Made by a program: the position numbers and the translations under genes | The notes under the pieces: model-generated | What the model was told of the DNA's origin: nothing | Databases searched by the model: none | Seen by the model: the letters and a program-made list of their open reading frames with translations, nothing else | Shown: in pieces, positions 1-5,258 of the stretch | Layout of the letters: each line of letters begins with the position of its first letter | Numbering within the stretch: position 1 is the first letter of the stretch | Assembly (NCBI GenBank): GCA_028717605.1 | Contig: JAQUNM010000021.1 | Location: 1-8,640, forward strand | Reading direction: 5' to 3' | Origin: Minisyncoccota bacterium | GTDB taxonomy: Bacteria; Patescibacteriota; Minisyncoccia; Minisyncoccales; GWA2-38-27 | DNA: 8,640 nt

Positions 1-410
1 CCAACAAAACCAGTTCCGGCTGTTAATCCAACAGGGGCTAAAACTTCAGAAGCATATTTTTGTTGAAATTTAACTACTGCAGCTTTAGTTAAAGCACCAA
101 AGTAAGTAGTTTCATTTCCGGCTGAACCAACACCAGTAGCTGCTACTTGAGTATCAGCGGCTTGGTTTAGAACAGCTTGTAAACATTTTACATCATTACC
201 AGTTGAACCTTGAGCTAGATTTCTTGTAAAAGTAATTCCAGCGCAAGCAGCAGGAGCTCCAGCTGCAGGTGTACCAGCTAACTGAGCTTGTAAGGCAGCA
301 ATTTGAGCTAATAAAGCATTAATTTGTGCTTGAAGATCAGCAGTAGTATCTGCGCTTGCTACTCCAGCCAACATGGCTAATGATAAAGTAATTGTAATTA
401 ATTTTTTCAT
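1..410 (-). CDS. Secreted peptidoglycan-binding-domain surface protein, N-terminal part
   Basis: The gene starts at an ATG (408-410) and runs off the left edge, leaving 136 complete codons. Residues 1-20 form a Sec signal peptide: MKK, a hydrophobic core, then ASA followed by Asp, giving probable cleavage after residue 20. Residues 25-45 are an Ala/Leu/Gln-rich heptad stretch likely to form a short coiled coil. From about residue 56 comes a PG_binding_1-like domain: Cys56, TGNDVKCLQ (70-78), YFGALTKAAVVKFQQKY (103-119), and the TAGTGFV end typical of Patescibacteria surface proteins. Cys56 and Cys76 could pair in a disulfide. In this lineage such domains often begin large cell-surface or S-layer-like proteins, but the remainder is outside the window, so the function is inferred. 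Only a weak purine stretch precedes the ATG. The gene has its own promoter and a structured leader. Confidence 0.88.
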   Translation of the reverse strand, partial: MKKLITITLSLAMLAGVASADTTADLQAQINALLAQIAALQAQLAGTPAAGAPAACAGITFTRNLAQGSTGNDVKCLQAVLNQAADTQVAATGVGSAGNETTYFGALTKAAVVKFQQKYASEVLAPVGLTAGTGFV

Positions 411-465
411 TTTGTAAATTTATTTTCTTTCGACTTATTTTTAATTTTCGACCTTTATTTTTTTT

Positions 466-494
466 ATAGCTATTGTCGACTTGGCAACAGCTAT
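466..494 (-). promoter_or_regulatory. 12-bp stem-loop in the surface-gene leader
   Basis: On the plus strand ATAGCTATTGTC (466-477) pairs with GGCAACAGCTAT (483-494) around a GACTT loop, with one mismatch and one G-T wobble. In the minus-strand transcript the hairpin lies about 55 bases before the ATG and is followed by an A-rich run, so it is not a terminator in that direction. Long structured leaders are common on abundant surface-protein mRNAs, and a stabilising role is plausible. On the plus strand it is followed by GATTTTT, but no plus-strand gene leads into it. Confidence 0.45.
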
Positions 495-500
495 GATTTT

Positions 501-519
501 TGTTAGTTAAAAACTAACA
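501..519 (-). promoter_or_regulatory. Perfect 8-bp hairpin at the start of the surface-gene leader
   Basis: TGTTAGTT and AACTAACA form a perfect inverted repeat around a 3-base loop. It lies just downstream of the predicted transcription start near 525. On the minus-strand RNA it is followed by AAAAATC, not a U tract, so it does not look like an intrinsic terminator for the upstream sigma/DUF5667 genes. It may stabilise the 5' end of the mRNA or serve as an operator. Confidence 0.45.
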
Positions 520-531
520 TCCAATTGTTTT

Positions 532-559
532 AATTTATCAAATAATAATTTGTTGTCAA
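532..559 (-). promoter_or_regulatory. Sigma-70-type promoter of the peptidoglycan-binding surface gene
   Basis: On the minus strand a perfect -35 box TTGACA (554-559) is followed after 16 bp by TAAATT (532-537). TGA directly precedes that hexamer, so it has the extended -10 TGn motif. The -10 itself matches TATAAT at only 4 of 6 positions. The -35 overlaps the TGA stop (556-558) of the preceding DUF5667 gene. The predicted start near 525 gives a leader of about 115 bases. Assignment rests on sequence match and position only. Confidence 0.6.
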
Positions 560-1215
560 GAGCTTAATTCTAATATCATTAAATAAGCTTCAGCGTATTG
601 CTCTTGATCGAATAACTCTATGGCTTTTTCTAACATCTCGGTTTGTTCTAGGGTTAAAGAAAGTTGTTTAATTCTTTCTATCTCTAGTTCTACTTCTCTT
701 TTATATAATTGTTCGATTTCTTGGTTTTCTATTAAAACTCCTAATGACTTAATTTCATTATCTATATCTATTACTTGCTGGACAACTAGCTTTTCTTGTG
801 ATTTTAAAGCTATTTTAGTAGCCTGAGACATGCTATTTTGCATTTCTGATATAGCTGGGCCCATATTCTTTTCTGCTTTTTCTTGAGCTTTTTTTAAATC
901 TTCTAGTCTTCTCTGAGCTATAGCTAAAGACTGAACTTGATCTATTTTTGTACTTAATTCAATCTTTTCTGTTGTTTTTCTAATAGGGAATAAAACATCT
1001 CCTGGTAAGGCATTATAAGAAAGAACAGTTAAAGCTATTATAAAGCAGAATAAACTAACAGAGGCAAAAGCAGGTTTATGTCTTAAAATAAAGCTAAATA
1101 CAGAAATATTTTCTTGTATTCCTAATATTTCTTGCTTAGTAAAAACAGCCCATTCTTTTCTGGGTTGTACTTTTTTAAGCTGTTTTAAGTTATTTATTAG
1201 GTCTTTTTCTGTCAT
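556..1215 (-). CDS. Single-pass membrane protein, DUF5667-like, putative anti-sigma partner
   Basis: This 219-residue protein has a charged N-terminal part of about 45 residues, presumably cytoplasmic, then one transmembrane helix at about 49-68 (ASVSLFCFIIALTVL). Directly after it comes LPGDVLFPIRKTTEKIEL, the signature of DUF5667 proteins, followed by a long Glu/Lys/Gln-rich helical region with QRRLEDLKKA. In other genomes DUF5667 proteins commonly sit next to ECF sigma factors and are suspected of restraining them; here the sigma gene ends 37 bases upstream. No zinc-binding anti-sigma HxxxCxxC motif is present. I chose the ATG at 1213-1215. An in-frame TTG at 1225-1227 would add four residues but has no ribosome site. 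The anti-sigma role is inferred from topology and context. Confidence 0.85.
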   Translation of the reverse strand: MTEKDLINNLKQLKKVQPRKEWAVFTKQEILGIQENISVFSFILRHKPAFASVSLFCFIIALTVLSYNALPGDVLFPIRKTTEKIELSTKIDQVQSLAIAQRRLEDLKKAQEKAEKNMGPAISEMQNSMSQATKIALKSQEKLVVQQVIDIDNEIKSLGVLIENQEIEQLYKREVELEIERIKQLSLTLEQTEMLEKAIELFDQEQYAEAYLMILELSS

Positions 1216-1252
1216 GTCTCTATACAATGATGACGATTAAGCGCTTAAAGTG

Positions 1253-1759
1253 TTACACTTTCTCTCTTAAGGCGTTTAAAGCCCGAGAAAGAGTTACCCT
1301 AGTAGAACCATAAGATTTATTCATAATCCTAGCTATTTCTCTACATGACAAGCCCTCAATATAGTGCCAAATAATAATATCTTGATAGTCTTGATTTAAG
1401 TCTTGCATAGCTAACCTAATATTATTCATATCAAAGTTAATGTTGACCTTTTCCTCTAAGCTAGGACCTTGATCAGCCAGGACAACATTATCAAGAGAAA
1501 TTGTCTGAGCTCTATCTTTTTGTTTATAATAATCAATAACTAAATTTCTGGCTATCTGGTATAAAAAGGCCCTAGGGTTATTTATTTCTTGTTCAAAGTG
1601 GTTATTGTCCCTATTAAAAGCCTTCCAAGCTCGTATAAAAGTCTCTGAACACAAGTCTTCAGCTATTTGTTCTGAATTAACCTTAAAATAGATAAACCTA
1701 TATATATTATTTATATTTTTATCGTATATTTTGCTAAATTTTTCGTGTAAATTATTCAT
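1253..1759 (-). CDS. ECF-type RNA polymerase sigma factor
   Basis: This 168-residue protein has the two-domain ECF layout. Region 2 spans roughly 5-80, with FIYFKVNSEQIAEDLCSETFIRAWKAF and PRAFLYQIARNLVIDYYKQK, the core-binding and -10-recognition helices. Region 4 spans roughly 115-168, with DYQDIIIWHYIEGLSCREIA and a recognition helix around SYGSTRVTLSRALNALRE. The linker is acidic and of ordinary length. The ATG at 1757-1759 has no clear Shine-Dalgarno sequence. The DUF5667 membrane protein gene follows in the same direction, which suggests a sigma/membrane-regulator pair that responds to an envelope signal. A TTGGCA/TATACT promoter and a repeated 7-base motif lie upstream. The target genes cannot be read from the window. 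Confidence 0.94.
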   Translation of the reverse strand: MNNLHEKFSKIYDKNINNIYRFIYFKVNSEQIAEDLCSETFIRAWKAFNRDNNHFEQEINNPRAFLYQIARNLVIDYYKQKDRAQTISLDNVVLADQGPSLEEKVNINFDMNNIRLAMQDLNQDYQDIIIWHYIEGLSCREIARIMNKSYGSTRVTLSRALNALREKV

Positions 1760-1765
1760 TGATAT

Positions 1766-1806
1766 TAGGACATAACTAGGACATTATTAAGATATTGTTT
1801 GTCCTA
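1766..1806 (-). repeat. Three copies of TAGGACA/TGTCCTA in the sigma-gene leader
   Basis: On the plus strand TAGGACA occurs at 1766-1772 and again at 1777-1783, with start points 11 bp apart (one helical turn). An inverted copy, TGTCCTA, lies at 1800-1806 and overlaps the TAG stop of the upstream gene. In the sigma transcript the inverted copy could pair with either direct copy, giving two mutually exclusive 7-bp stems. The nearer one ends six bases before the start codon. It could equally be a DNA operator just downstream of the promoter. Confidence 0.5.
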
Positions 1807-2373
1807 TCTATTAATAGTATAAAATGTTTCATTATTTTTGCCAATTCTTTTAATAATGCTTTTTTCTATCAAATCATTGAAATCTCTTCTAATTGTTCTT
1901 TTAGAAAAACCAGGCAAAATCTTAATAATATCTTGAACCTGAATTTTTTCTTTTTCTTTCAAAATTTGAATAATTTTTTCTTTTCTAGAATCAAGTTTTT
2001 CCACAGGCTCTTTTTTATTGTTTTTCTGAAAAATTAATTCTTTTATCTCTGTTTTGTTTTCTATATCTATTTTCTGATAGTTTTGCTGTAGTTCTAAAAC
2101 CTCAAAATAACTAGCCCAATTTTGATATTTAGCTATTTCTAGTTGATTAAATAAAATATCTAAATCTTTTTGAATTTCAAATAAAACTTCTTGATATCTT
2201 GTTTTTTGGTCTTTGGCAAAATAACCAGGATTACTAGAAACAAGTCTTTTTTTCAAAGAATAATTATTTAAAATATTATTAGCTGTTTCTCTAACCCTAT
2301 ATCTTAAGGGTTCTTTTTTAGGAAAAAGCAAAGTTAATTTATAAAGATGTTTGGTAATCTCTATTAATTCCAT
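1804..2373 (-). CDS. Putative transcriptional regulator with C-terminal DeoR-type helix-turn-helix
   Basis: This 189-residue protein is mostly helical. The N-terminal part (about 1-100) contains KHLYKLTLLFPKKEPLRYRV and resembles helical N-termini of Patescibacteria HTH proteins, but I cannot assign it a named domain. After a charged linker, residues about 128-187 form a DeoR-like winged helix: RKEKIIQILKEKEKIQVQDI, then the recognition helix FSKRTIRRDFNDLIEK, then IIKRIGKNNETFYTI as the wing. The sugar-binding domain of classical DeoR repressors is absent. The ATG at 2371-2373 has no ribosome binding site but sits at the predicted transcription start. The gene ends in TAG 44 bases before the sigma ATG, and its 3' end carries the sigma promoter. 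Regulation of the neighbouring sigma gene is possible but unproven. Confidence 0.83.
   Translation of the reverse strand: MELIEITKHLYKLTLLFPKKEPLRYRVRETANNILNNYSLKKRLVSSNPGYFAKDQKTRYQEVLFEIQKDLDILFNQLEIAKYQNWASYFEVLELQQNYQKIDIENKTEIKELIFQKNNKKEPVEKLDSRKEKIIQILKEKEKIQVQDIIKILPGFSKRTIRRDFNDLIEKSIIKRIGKNNETFYTINR
1816..1844 (-). promoter_or_regulatory. Promoter of the ECF sigma factor gene
   Basis: On the minus strand TTGGCA (1839-1844) and TATACT (1816-1821) are separated by exactly 17 bp, each matching the sigma-70 consensus at 5 of 6 positions. Both boxes lie within the 3' end of the upstream regulator gene. The predicted start near 1809 leaves a leader of about 50 bases before the sigma ATG. 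The boxes look like a housekeeping promoter, not an ECF one, so self-activation is not evident. Confidence 0.6.
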
Positions 2374-2379
2374 GCCAAT

Positions 2380-2408
2380 ATTATAATATAAATTAAATGA
2401 TTTTACAA
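2380..2408 (-). promoter_or_regulatory. Strong promoter giving a probably leaderless regulator mRNA
   Basis: On the minus strand TTGTAA (2403-2408) and a perfect TATAAT (2380-2385) are separated by 17 bp. Six bases (ATTGGC) lie between the -10 box and the ATG at 2371-2373, which puts the usual start position on the A of the start codon. The -35 overlaps the TAA stop (2403-2405) of the acylphosphatase gene. Confidence 0.7.
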
Positions 2409-2663
2409 GATTATTCTAAAATCTTTTAATTCTTTTTCTAAGATTTCTGAAACTTCTATCTTATTAATTAAAAAGTTTTGTTGCAATTCTACAATAACTT
2501 TTTCAATATCTTGTTTTCTACCTTGAAAAATAGCTTTTACCTTGCTATTAGCAAGGTTTTGAACATTACCTTTTAGGTTTAAAAAAATGGCTTTTTCTCT
2601 GGTAAAAAACCGAAAACCAACTCCTTGAACATTACCTGAGAAAATAACCTGAATTGTTTTCAT
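2403..2663 (-). CDS. acyP: Acylphosphatase
   Basis: This 86-residue cytosolic enzyme hydrolyses the carboxyl-phosphate bond of acyl phosphates. The family signature is complete: SGNVQGVGFRFFTREKA at 9-25, then LKGNVQNLANSKV at 30-42. The catalytic pair is Arg18 (in GFR) and Asn36 (in GNVQN), 18 residues apart as in characterised acylphosphatases. Length is normal for the single-domain family, and no HypF-type extension is present. The ATG (2661-2663) overlaps the TGA of the upstream anchored protein by four bases, so the two are probably translationally coupled. No functional link to that partner is known to me. A role in housekeeping removal of acyl phosphates is the default inference. Confidence 0.95.
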   Translation of the reverse strand: MKTIQVIFSGNVQGVGFRFFTREKAIFLNLKGNVQNLANSKVKAIFQGRKQDIEKVIVELQQNFLINKIEVSEILEKELKDFRIIL

Positions 2664-3118
2664 TTAAAAACTAATTGGGAATATTGTTTTAAATTCTCTA
2701 ATTCATGCTCTTGCAATTGCAAAGCTTGATTAATCCCTTGTTCTATTAAGTCTTCAGGAATAGAAACTATATCTCCAGGATATAAGTCAATTTGATCTAA
2801 TCTTTTTTGAATAAAATCTTCAATATATATTTTTTGTTCATTGTTTAATTCTATATCTGAAGAATATTCTATTAAAGCCCTTCTAGCTAAATGAGTTAAT
2901 CCTTCTCCTTTTTGCACTTGCATTTGAAAAATCTTTATTTCTGGTTCTTCAATTGTTTGTTCTCGTATCGATTCTTCTTTAGATAAAGAAAACAAACCTG
3001 CTTGAAAAAAATTATTATCAGGAACATTTTTAATCAAAGATAATAAAGAAAAAACAAAAACAAACAAAAATAAAGCATGAAAAAGAAAATAATATCTTTC
3101 TTGAATATTTATTTTCAT
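2660..3118 (-). CDS. Membrane-anchored protein with LysM-like domain
   Basis: This 152-residue protein has a short basic N-terminus and one transmembrane segment at about 10-30 (YFLFHALFLFVFVFSLLSL), followed by an acidic linker. Residues about 65-123 read FQMQVQKGEGLTHLARRAL, then NNEQKIYIEDFIQKRL, then YPGDIVSIPEDLI. The 'KGEGLTHLARRAL ... L-PGD-VSIP' pattern resembles a LysM-type fold seen in small Patescibacteria envelope proteins, which suggests binding of peptidoglycan or another glycan outside the membrane. The match is by pattern only and weaker than a standard LysM. The C-terminal 30 residues are helical and Gln/Glu-rich. The gene starts a unit with its own promoter and overlaps acyP by ATGA. 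No ribosome site is visible before its ATG. Confidence 0.82.
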   Translation of the reverse strand: MKINIQERYYFLFHALFLFVFVFSLLSLIKNVPDNNFFQAGLFSLSKEESIREQTIEEPEIKIFQMQVQKGEGLTHLARRALIEYSSDIELNNEQKIYIEDFIQKRLDQIDLYPGDIVSIPEDLIEQGINQALQLQEHELENLKQYSQLVFK

Positions 3119-3156
3119 TTTAAAATATAACTAATTAAACTAAAATGTAAAAGAAC

Positions 3157-3174
3157 AAAAAGTTAGGACTTTTT
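3157..3174 (-). terminator. Weak A/T hairpin, possible terminator of the clpB unit
   Basis: AAAAAGT and ACTTTTT form a perfect 7-bp stem around a 4-base loop, 22 bases past the stop of the ComEA-like gene. On the minus strand it is followed by GTTCTTTT, a poor U tract, and the stem holds only one G-C pair. It could partly end the upstream transcript. It also overlaps the predicted start of the next unit, so the assignment is tentative. Confidence 0.25.
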
Positions 3175-3176
3175 TT

Positions 3177-3204
3177 ATTATAATATATAAAATAATTAAT
3201 TCAA
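3177..3204 (-). promoter_or_regulatory. Promoter of the LysM-like/acylphosphatase unit
   Basis: On the minus strand TTGAAT (3199-3204) lies 16 bp from a perfect TATAAT (3177-3182), within 60-90 bases of the ATG at 3116-3118. The -35 lies just inside the 3' end of the ComEA-like gene, next to its TAA stop (3196-3198). The predicted start near 3170 gives a leader of about 50 AU-rich bases. The match is good for the -10 and moderate for the -35. Confidence 0.55.
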
Positions 3205-5256
3205 TGGCCAATTTTCGGGTGGCTCTGAAAGACCAAACCAAGTAGCCCCAATAATTATTTCAGAACGATCTTTATTTTCACTTTCTTGAACAGAAATTAT
3301 AAATCCATCATCTTTTCCTTCTTTGCTTTGCCGAGAAAAAGTTATTTTAGTCCATCCATTGTTTTCCAATTCAACATAATCTCCATACCGATTATTTCCA
3401 TCTATTCTAATACCAAGTCTAATTTTCACTTTATTAATGCTTTTAGCCCAAACCTCTCCATAATAAATAACGTCTCTTTCTCCTGGTATCGCTTGGCTCA
3501 AAATATTATGAGAAGAAATAGGTTTTAAGATTAAATTATAATTTCCATAAAATGGATTATCATTACTTTTCCCTATTCTAGTTAAGGTATTTTTCCATTC
3601 CCAATTCTTGGGTATTTCATTTTCCCATTCTTCAAAAAATTCATTTTCTAATAAATTTTCTACTATTTCTAAAAAAATAGAAACATTTTCAACTTGTTCT
3701 TTGTAAGAAAAAGATAGATTAACTTCGTACACGCCTGGTTCTTTATTCAAAGTATTAAGTGAAATTTCAAATTCATTTTGATTTAATTGAATTGAGTATT
3801 GTACGCCATTAATTAAAGCAGAAGCATAAATATCATCTGTTAATTTTGAAGCATAATTTAAATCAGAAAAATAAATTCCATTAAATAAACTAGAAGTATA
3901 TACTTCGTCTTTTAAGTTAGAAACATATAATGATTGAGCTGTTGGATTTTCCCCATATTCAGCCTTAAAGTATAAATGGTTAGGAATAATTTGAAAATAT
4001 ATTTTTTCTTCATCTTCTGATAAGGGTAAAAAGTTTTCATTTATATATGCACAGCCTTGGTCAATTATTTTCTGTAAGGTTTTATCTCCAATGCCTGAAA
4101 CTTTGGTTAATTCGTATAATGAAAAATATATTCTATTTTCTGTTATTCTTTGAGCATAAGTAGGACCTATGCCTGTTAATAACTCTAATTCTTTTAAAGA
4201 AGCAGTATTTATTTCTATAGAATCTTTCTTACAAACCTTAGATACACTAGTGCTAAAAACAAAATTTTGAGGCCCTATATCGTTTTCGACATAAGCACAG
4301 CCCTGATCAATTATTTTTTGCAGAGTTTTATCCCCTATTCCTACAATTTTAGTTAATTCATAAATAGAATAAAAAGGCCTAGCTTCAATAATTCTTTGAG
4401 CTAAAACAGGGCCAATACTAATTATTTCTTCAAGTTCTTGAGAAGAAGCAGTATTGATATTAATAGAACAGCTAACTTGTTCTTCTTCTATTAAAAAATC
4501 ATGTTCTTGTTCTAATAACCCTATATCGTTTTCAACATAAGCACAGCCCTGATCAATTATTTTTTGTAAAGTTATTTCTCCAATACCTTTAACCTTTGTT
4601 AATTCATAAATAGAGTAAAAAGGTCTGTTATCTATTATTCTTTGAGCATAAACAGGGCCTATGCCTGTTAATTCTTGCAACTCTTGTAAAAAAGCGTTAT
4701 TTATATCTATAGAATTTTTCTGACAAGTTTGTTTCTCCTCTTCTTTTTCTTCTTTTTCTATTTCTATTTCTTTTATTAGTTCTAAATAAGAGGTTTTTCC
4801 ATTTTCTCTTAACCTAACTATTAAGTCAGCTTTTCCGGAAAAATCAGGATTAGTTATTTTTAGTTTAAGTTCTTTCGAAAAAGAAGGGCCTAAAAATTCT
4901 TTTAATATATAGAAATGAGAAGATTTCCAATTATCTTTAAAAAATGTTTGAGAAATAGTTTTATCTTTTTCCACAGTTATTTTTACATCATAAAAAACTG
5001 GCTTTAAATTAAAACCCTGAATTAATACTTTAAACTCTTGATTAATCCTTACTTTATTTGGAAAATCAGCTTCTATTAAGGGATCTTTTATCTCTTCAAC
5101 CAAGTCTGTTTTTTCATCTATTGTTTGTTTTTCTGAAAAAGAAAAATCTTCTTTAAACATTATTAAAGAAGCTAAGTTATTTCTTACTGCTTGTATTTGA
5201 AATAAAGCAATTAAAAACAGACTAAAAAGAATAAGAACAACAATTGTTTTCTTCAC
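3196..5256 (-). CDS. Secreted ComEA-like protein with three helix-hairpin-helix modules and beta-sandwich domains
   Basis: This 686-residue protein starts at GTG (5254-5256), two bases after the previous stop. Residues 1-24 are a signal anchor (KKTIVVLILFSLFLIALF). Residues about 60-165 look like an Ig-type beta domain, followed by a Glu/Lys-rich linker. Three ComEA-type HhH modules follow at about 178-244, 263-325 and 342-405. Each has an INTASLQEL-like start, a first hairpin (TGIGPVYAQRII), YSIYELTK and a second hairpin (GIGDKTLQKIIDQGCAY). Such modules bind DNA backbone; ComEA is the surface receptor for DNA uptake. Residues about 412-533 resemble a BACON/Ig-like beta domain. Residues about 534-686 look like a carbohydrate-binding jelly roll (FFEEWENEIPKNWEW start). 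ComEA normally has one HhH domain and about 200 residues, so this is an expanded version. Extracellular DNA binding is inferred. Confidence 0.88.
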   Translation of the reverse strand: MKKTIVVLILFSLFLIALFQIQAVRNNLASLIMFKEDFSFSEKQTIDEKTDLVEEIKDPLIEADFPNKVRINQEFKVLIQGFNLKPVFYDVKITVEKDKTISQTFFKDNWKSSHFYILKEFLGPSFSKELKLKITNPDFSGKADLIVRLRENGKTSYLELIKEIEIEKEEKEEEKQTCQKNSIDINNAFLQELQELTGIGPVYAQRIIDNRPFYSIYELTKVKGIGEITLQKIIDQGCAYVENDIGLLEQEHDFLIEEEQVSCSININTASSQELEEIISIGPVLAQRIIEARPFYSIYELTKIVGIGDKTLQKIIDQGCAYVENDIGPQNFVFSTSVSKVCKKDSIEINTASLKELELLTGIGPTYAQRITENRIYFSLYELTKVSGIGDKTLQKIIDQGCAYINENFLPLSEDEEKIYFQIIPNHLYFKAEYGENPTAQSLYVSNLKDEVYTSSLFNGIYFSDLNYASKLTDDIYASALINGVQYSIQLNQNEFEISLNTLNKEPGVYEVNLSFSYKEQVENVSIFLEIVENLLENEFFEEWENEIPKNWEWKNTLTRIGKSNDNPFYGNYNLILKPISSHNILSQAIPGERDVIYYGEVWAKSINKVKIRLGIRIDGNNRYGDYVELENNGWTKITFSRQSKEGKDDGFIISVQESENKDRSEIIIGATWFGLSEPPENWPLN
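4273..4320 (-). repeat. 48-bp direct repeat, copy within HhH module 2
   Basis: These 48 bases match 4519-4566 with a single mismatch (4288 versus 4534), at an offset of 246 bp, or 82 codons. They encode the end of the HhH module and the following linker. Such near identity at the DNA level, while the rest of the modules has diverged, points to a recent duplication or local gene conversion. Confidence 0.85.
4519..4566 (-). repeat. 48-bp direct repeat, copy within HhH module 1
   Basis: This is the partner of 4273-4320, differing at one position. It encodes the same end-of-module and linker residues (QKIIDQGCAYVENDIG). The third module's corresponding DNA (about 4045 upward) is visibly more diverged, so modules 1 and 2 are the closest pair. 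Confidence 0.85.
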
Positions 5257-5258
5257 TT

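Larger units (their letters stand above)
4045..4725 (-). repeat. Three tandem HhH modules, each bracketed by two cysteines
   Basis: The modules correspond to residues 178-244 (4525-4725), 263-325 (4282-4470) and 342-404 (4045-4233). Each begins at a cysteine and ends at the cysteine of QGCAY: Cys178/238, Cys263/320 and Cys342/402. The closing cysteines are exactly 82 residues apart. Modules 1 and 2 also share linker residues VENDIG. Module 2 has SIGP where the others have GIGP in the first hairpin. Confidence 0.85.

Noticed and set aside
466..500. Plus-strand intrinsic terminator (stem-loop followed by GATTTTT)
   Set aside because: No plus-strand gene is transcribed toward it, and the T run is short. 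A leader hairpin for the minus-strand gene explains its position better.
620..826. Open frame on the plus strand inside the DUF5667 gene
   Set aside because: It is antisense to a well-supported gene, its product is Ser/Leu-rich without any domain, and no promoter or ribosome site precedes it. The same applies to plus-strand frames at 1795-2037, 3286-3528 and 6510-6719.
1213..1227. TTG at 1225-1227 as start of the DUF5667 gene
   Set aside because: It adds only four residues and has no ribosome site. The ATG at 1213-1215 is the simpler start, though the choice is not certain.
1237..1248. 12-bp perfect palindrome TTAAGCGCTTAA between the sigma and DUF5667 genes
   Set aside because: It is too short and loop-free to form an RNA hairpin, and a single such palindrome is weak evidence for an operator. 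No second copy was seen nearby.
4045..4725. HhH repeats as an assembly artefact or CRISPR-like array
   Set aside because: The units are in frame, diverged from one another in coding sequence, and encode intact protein modules. They lack the short identical repeats and unique spacers of a CRISPR array.
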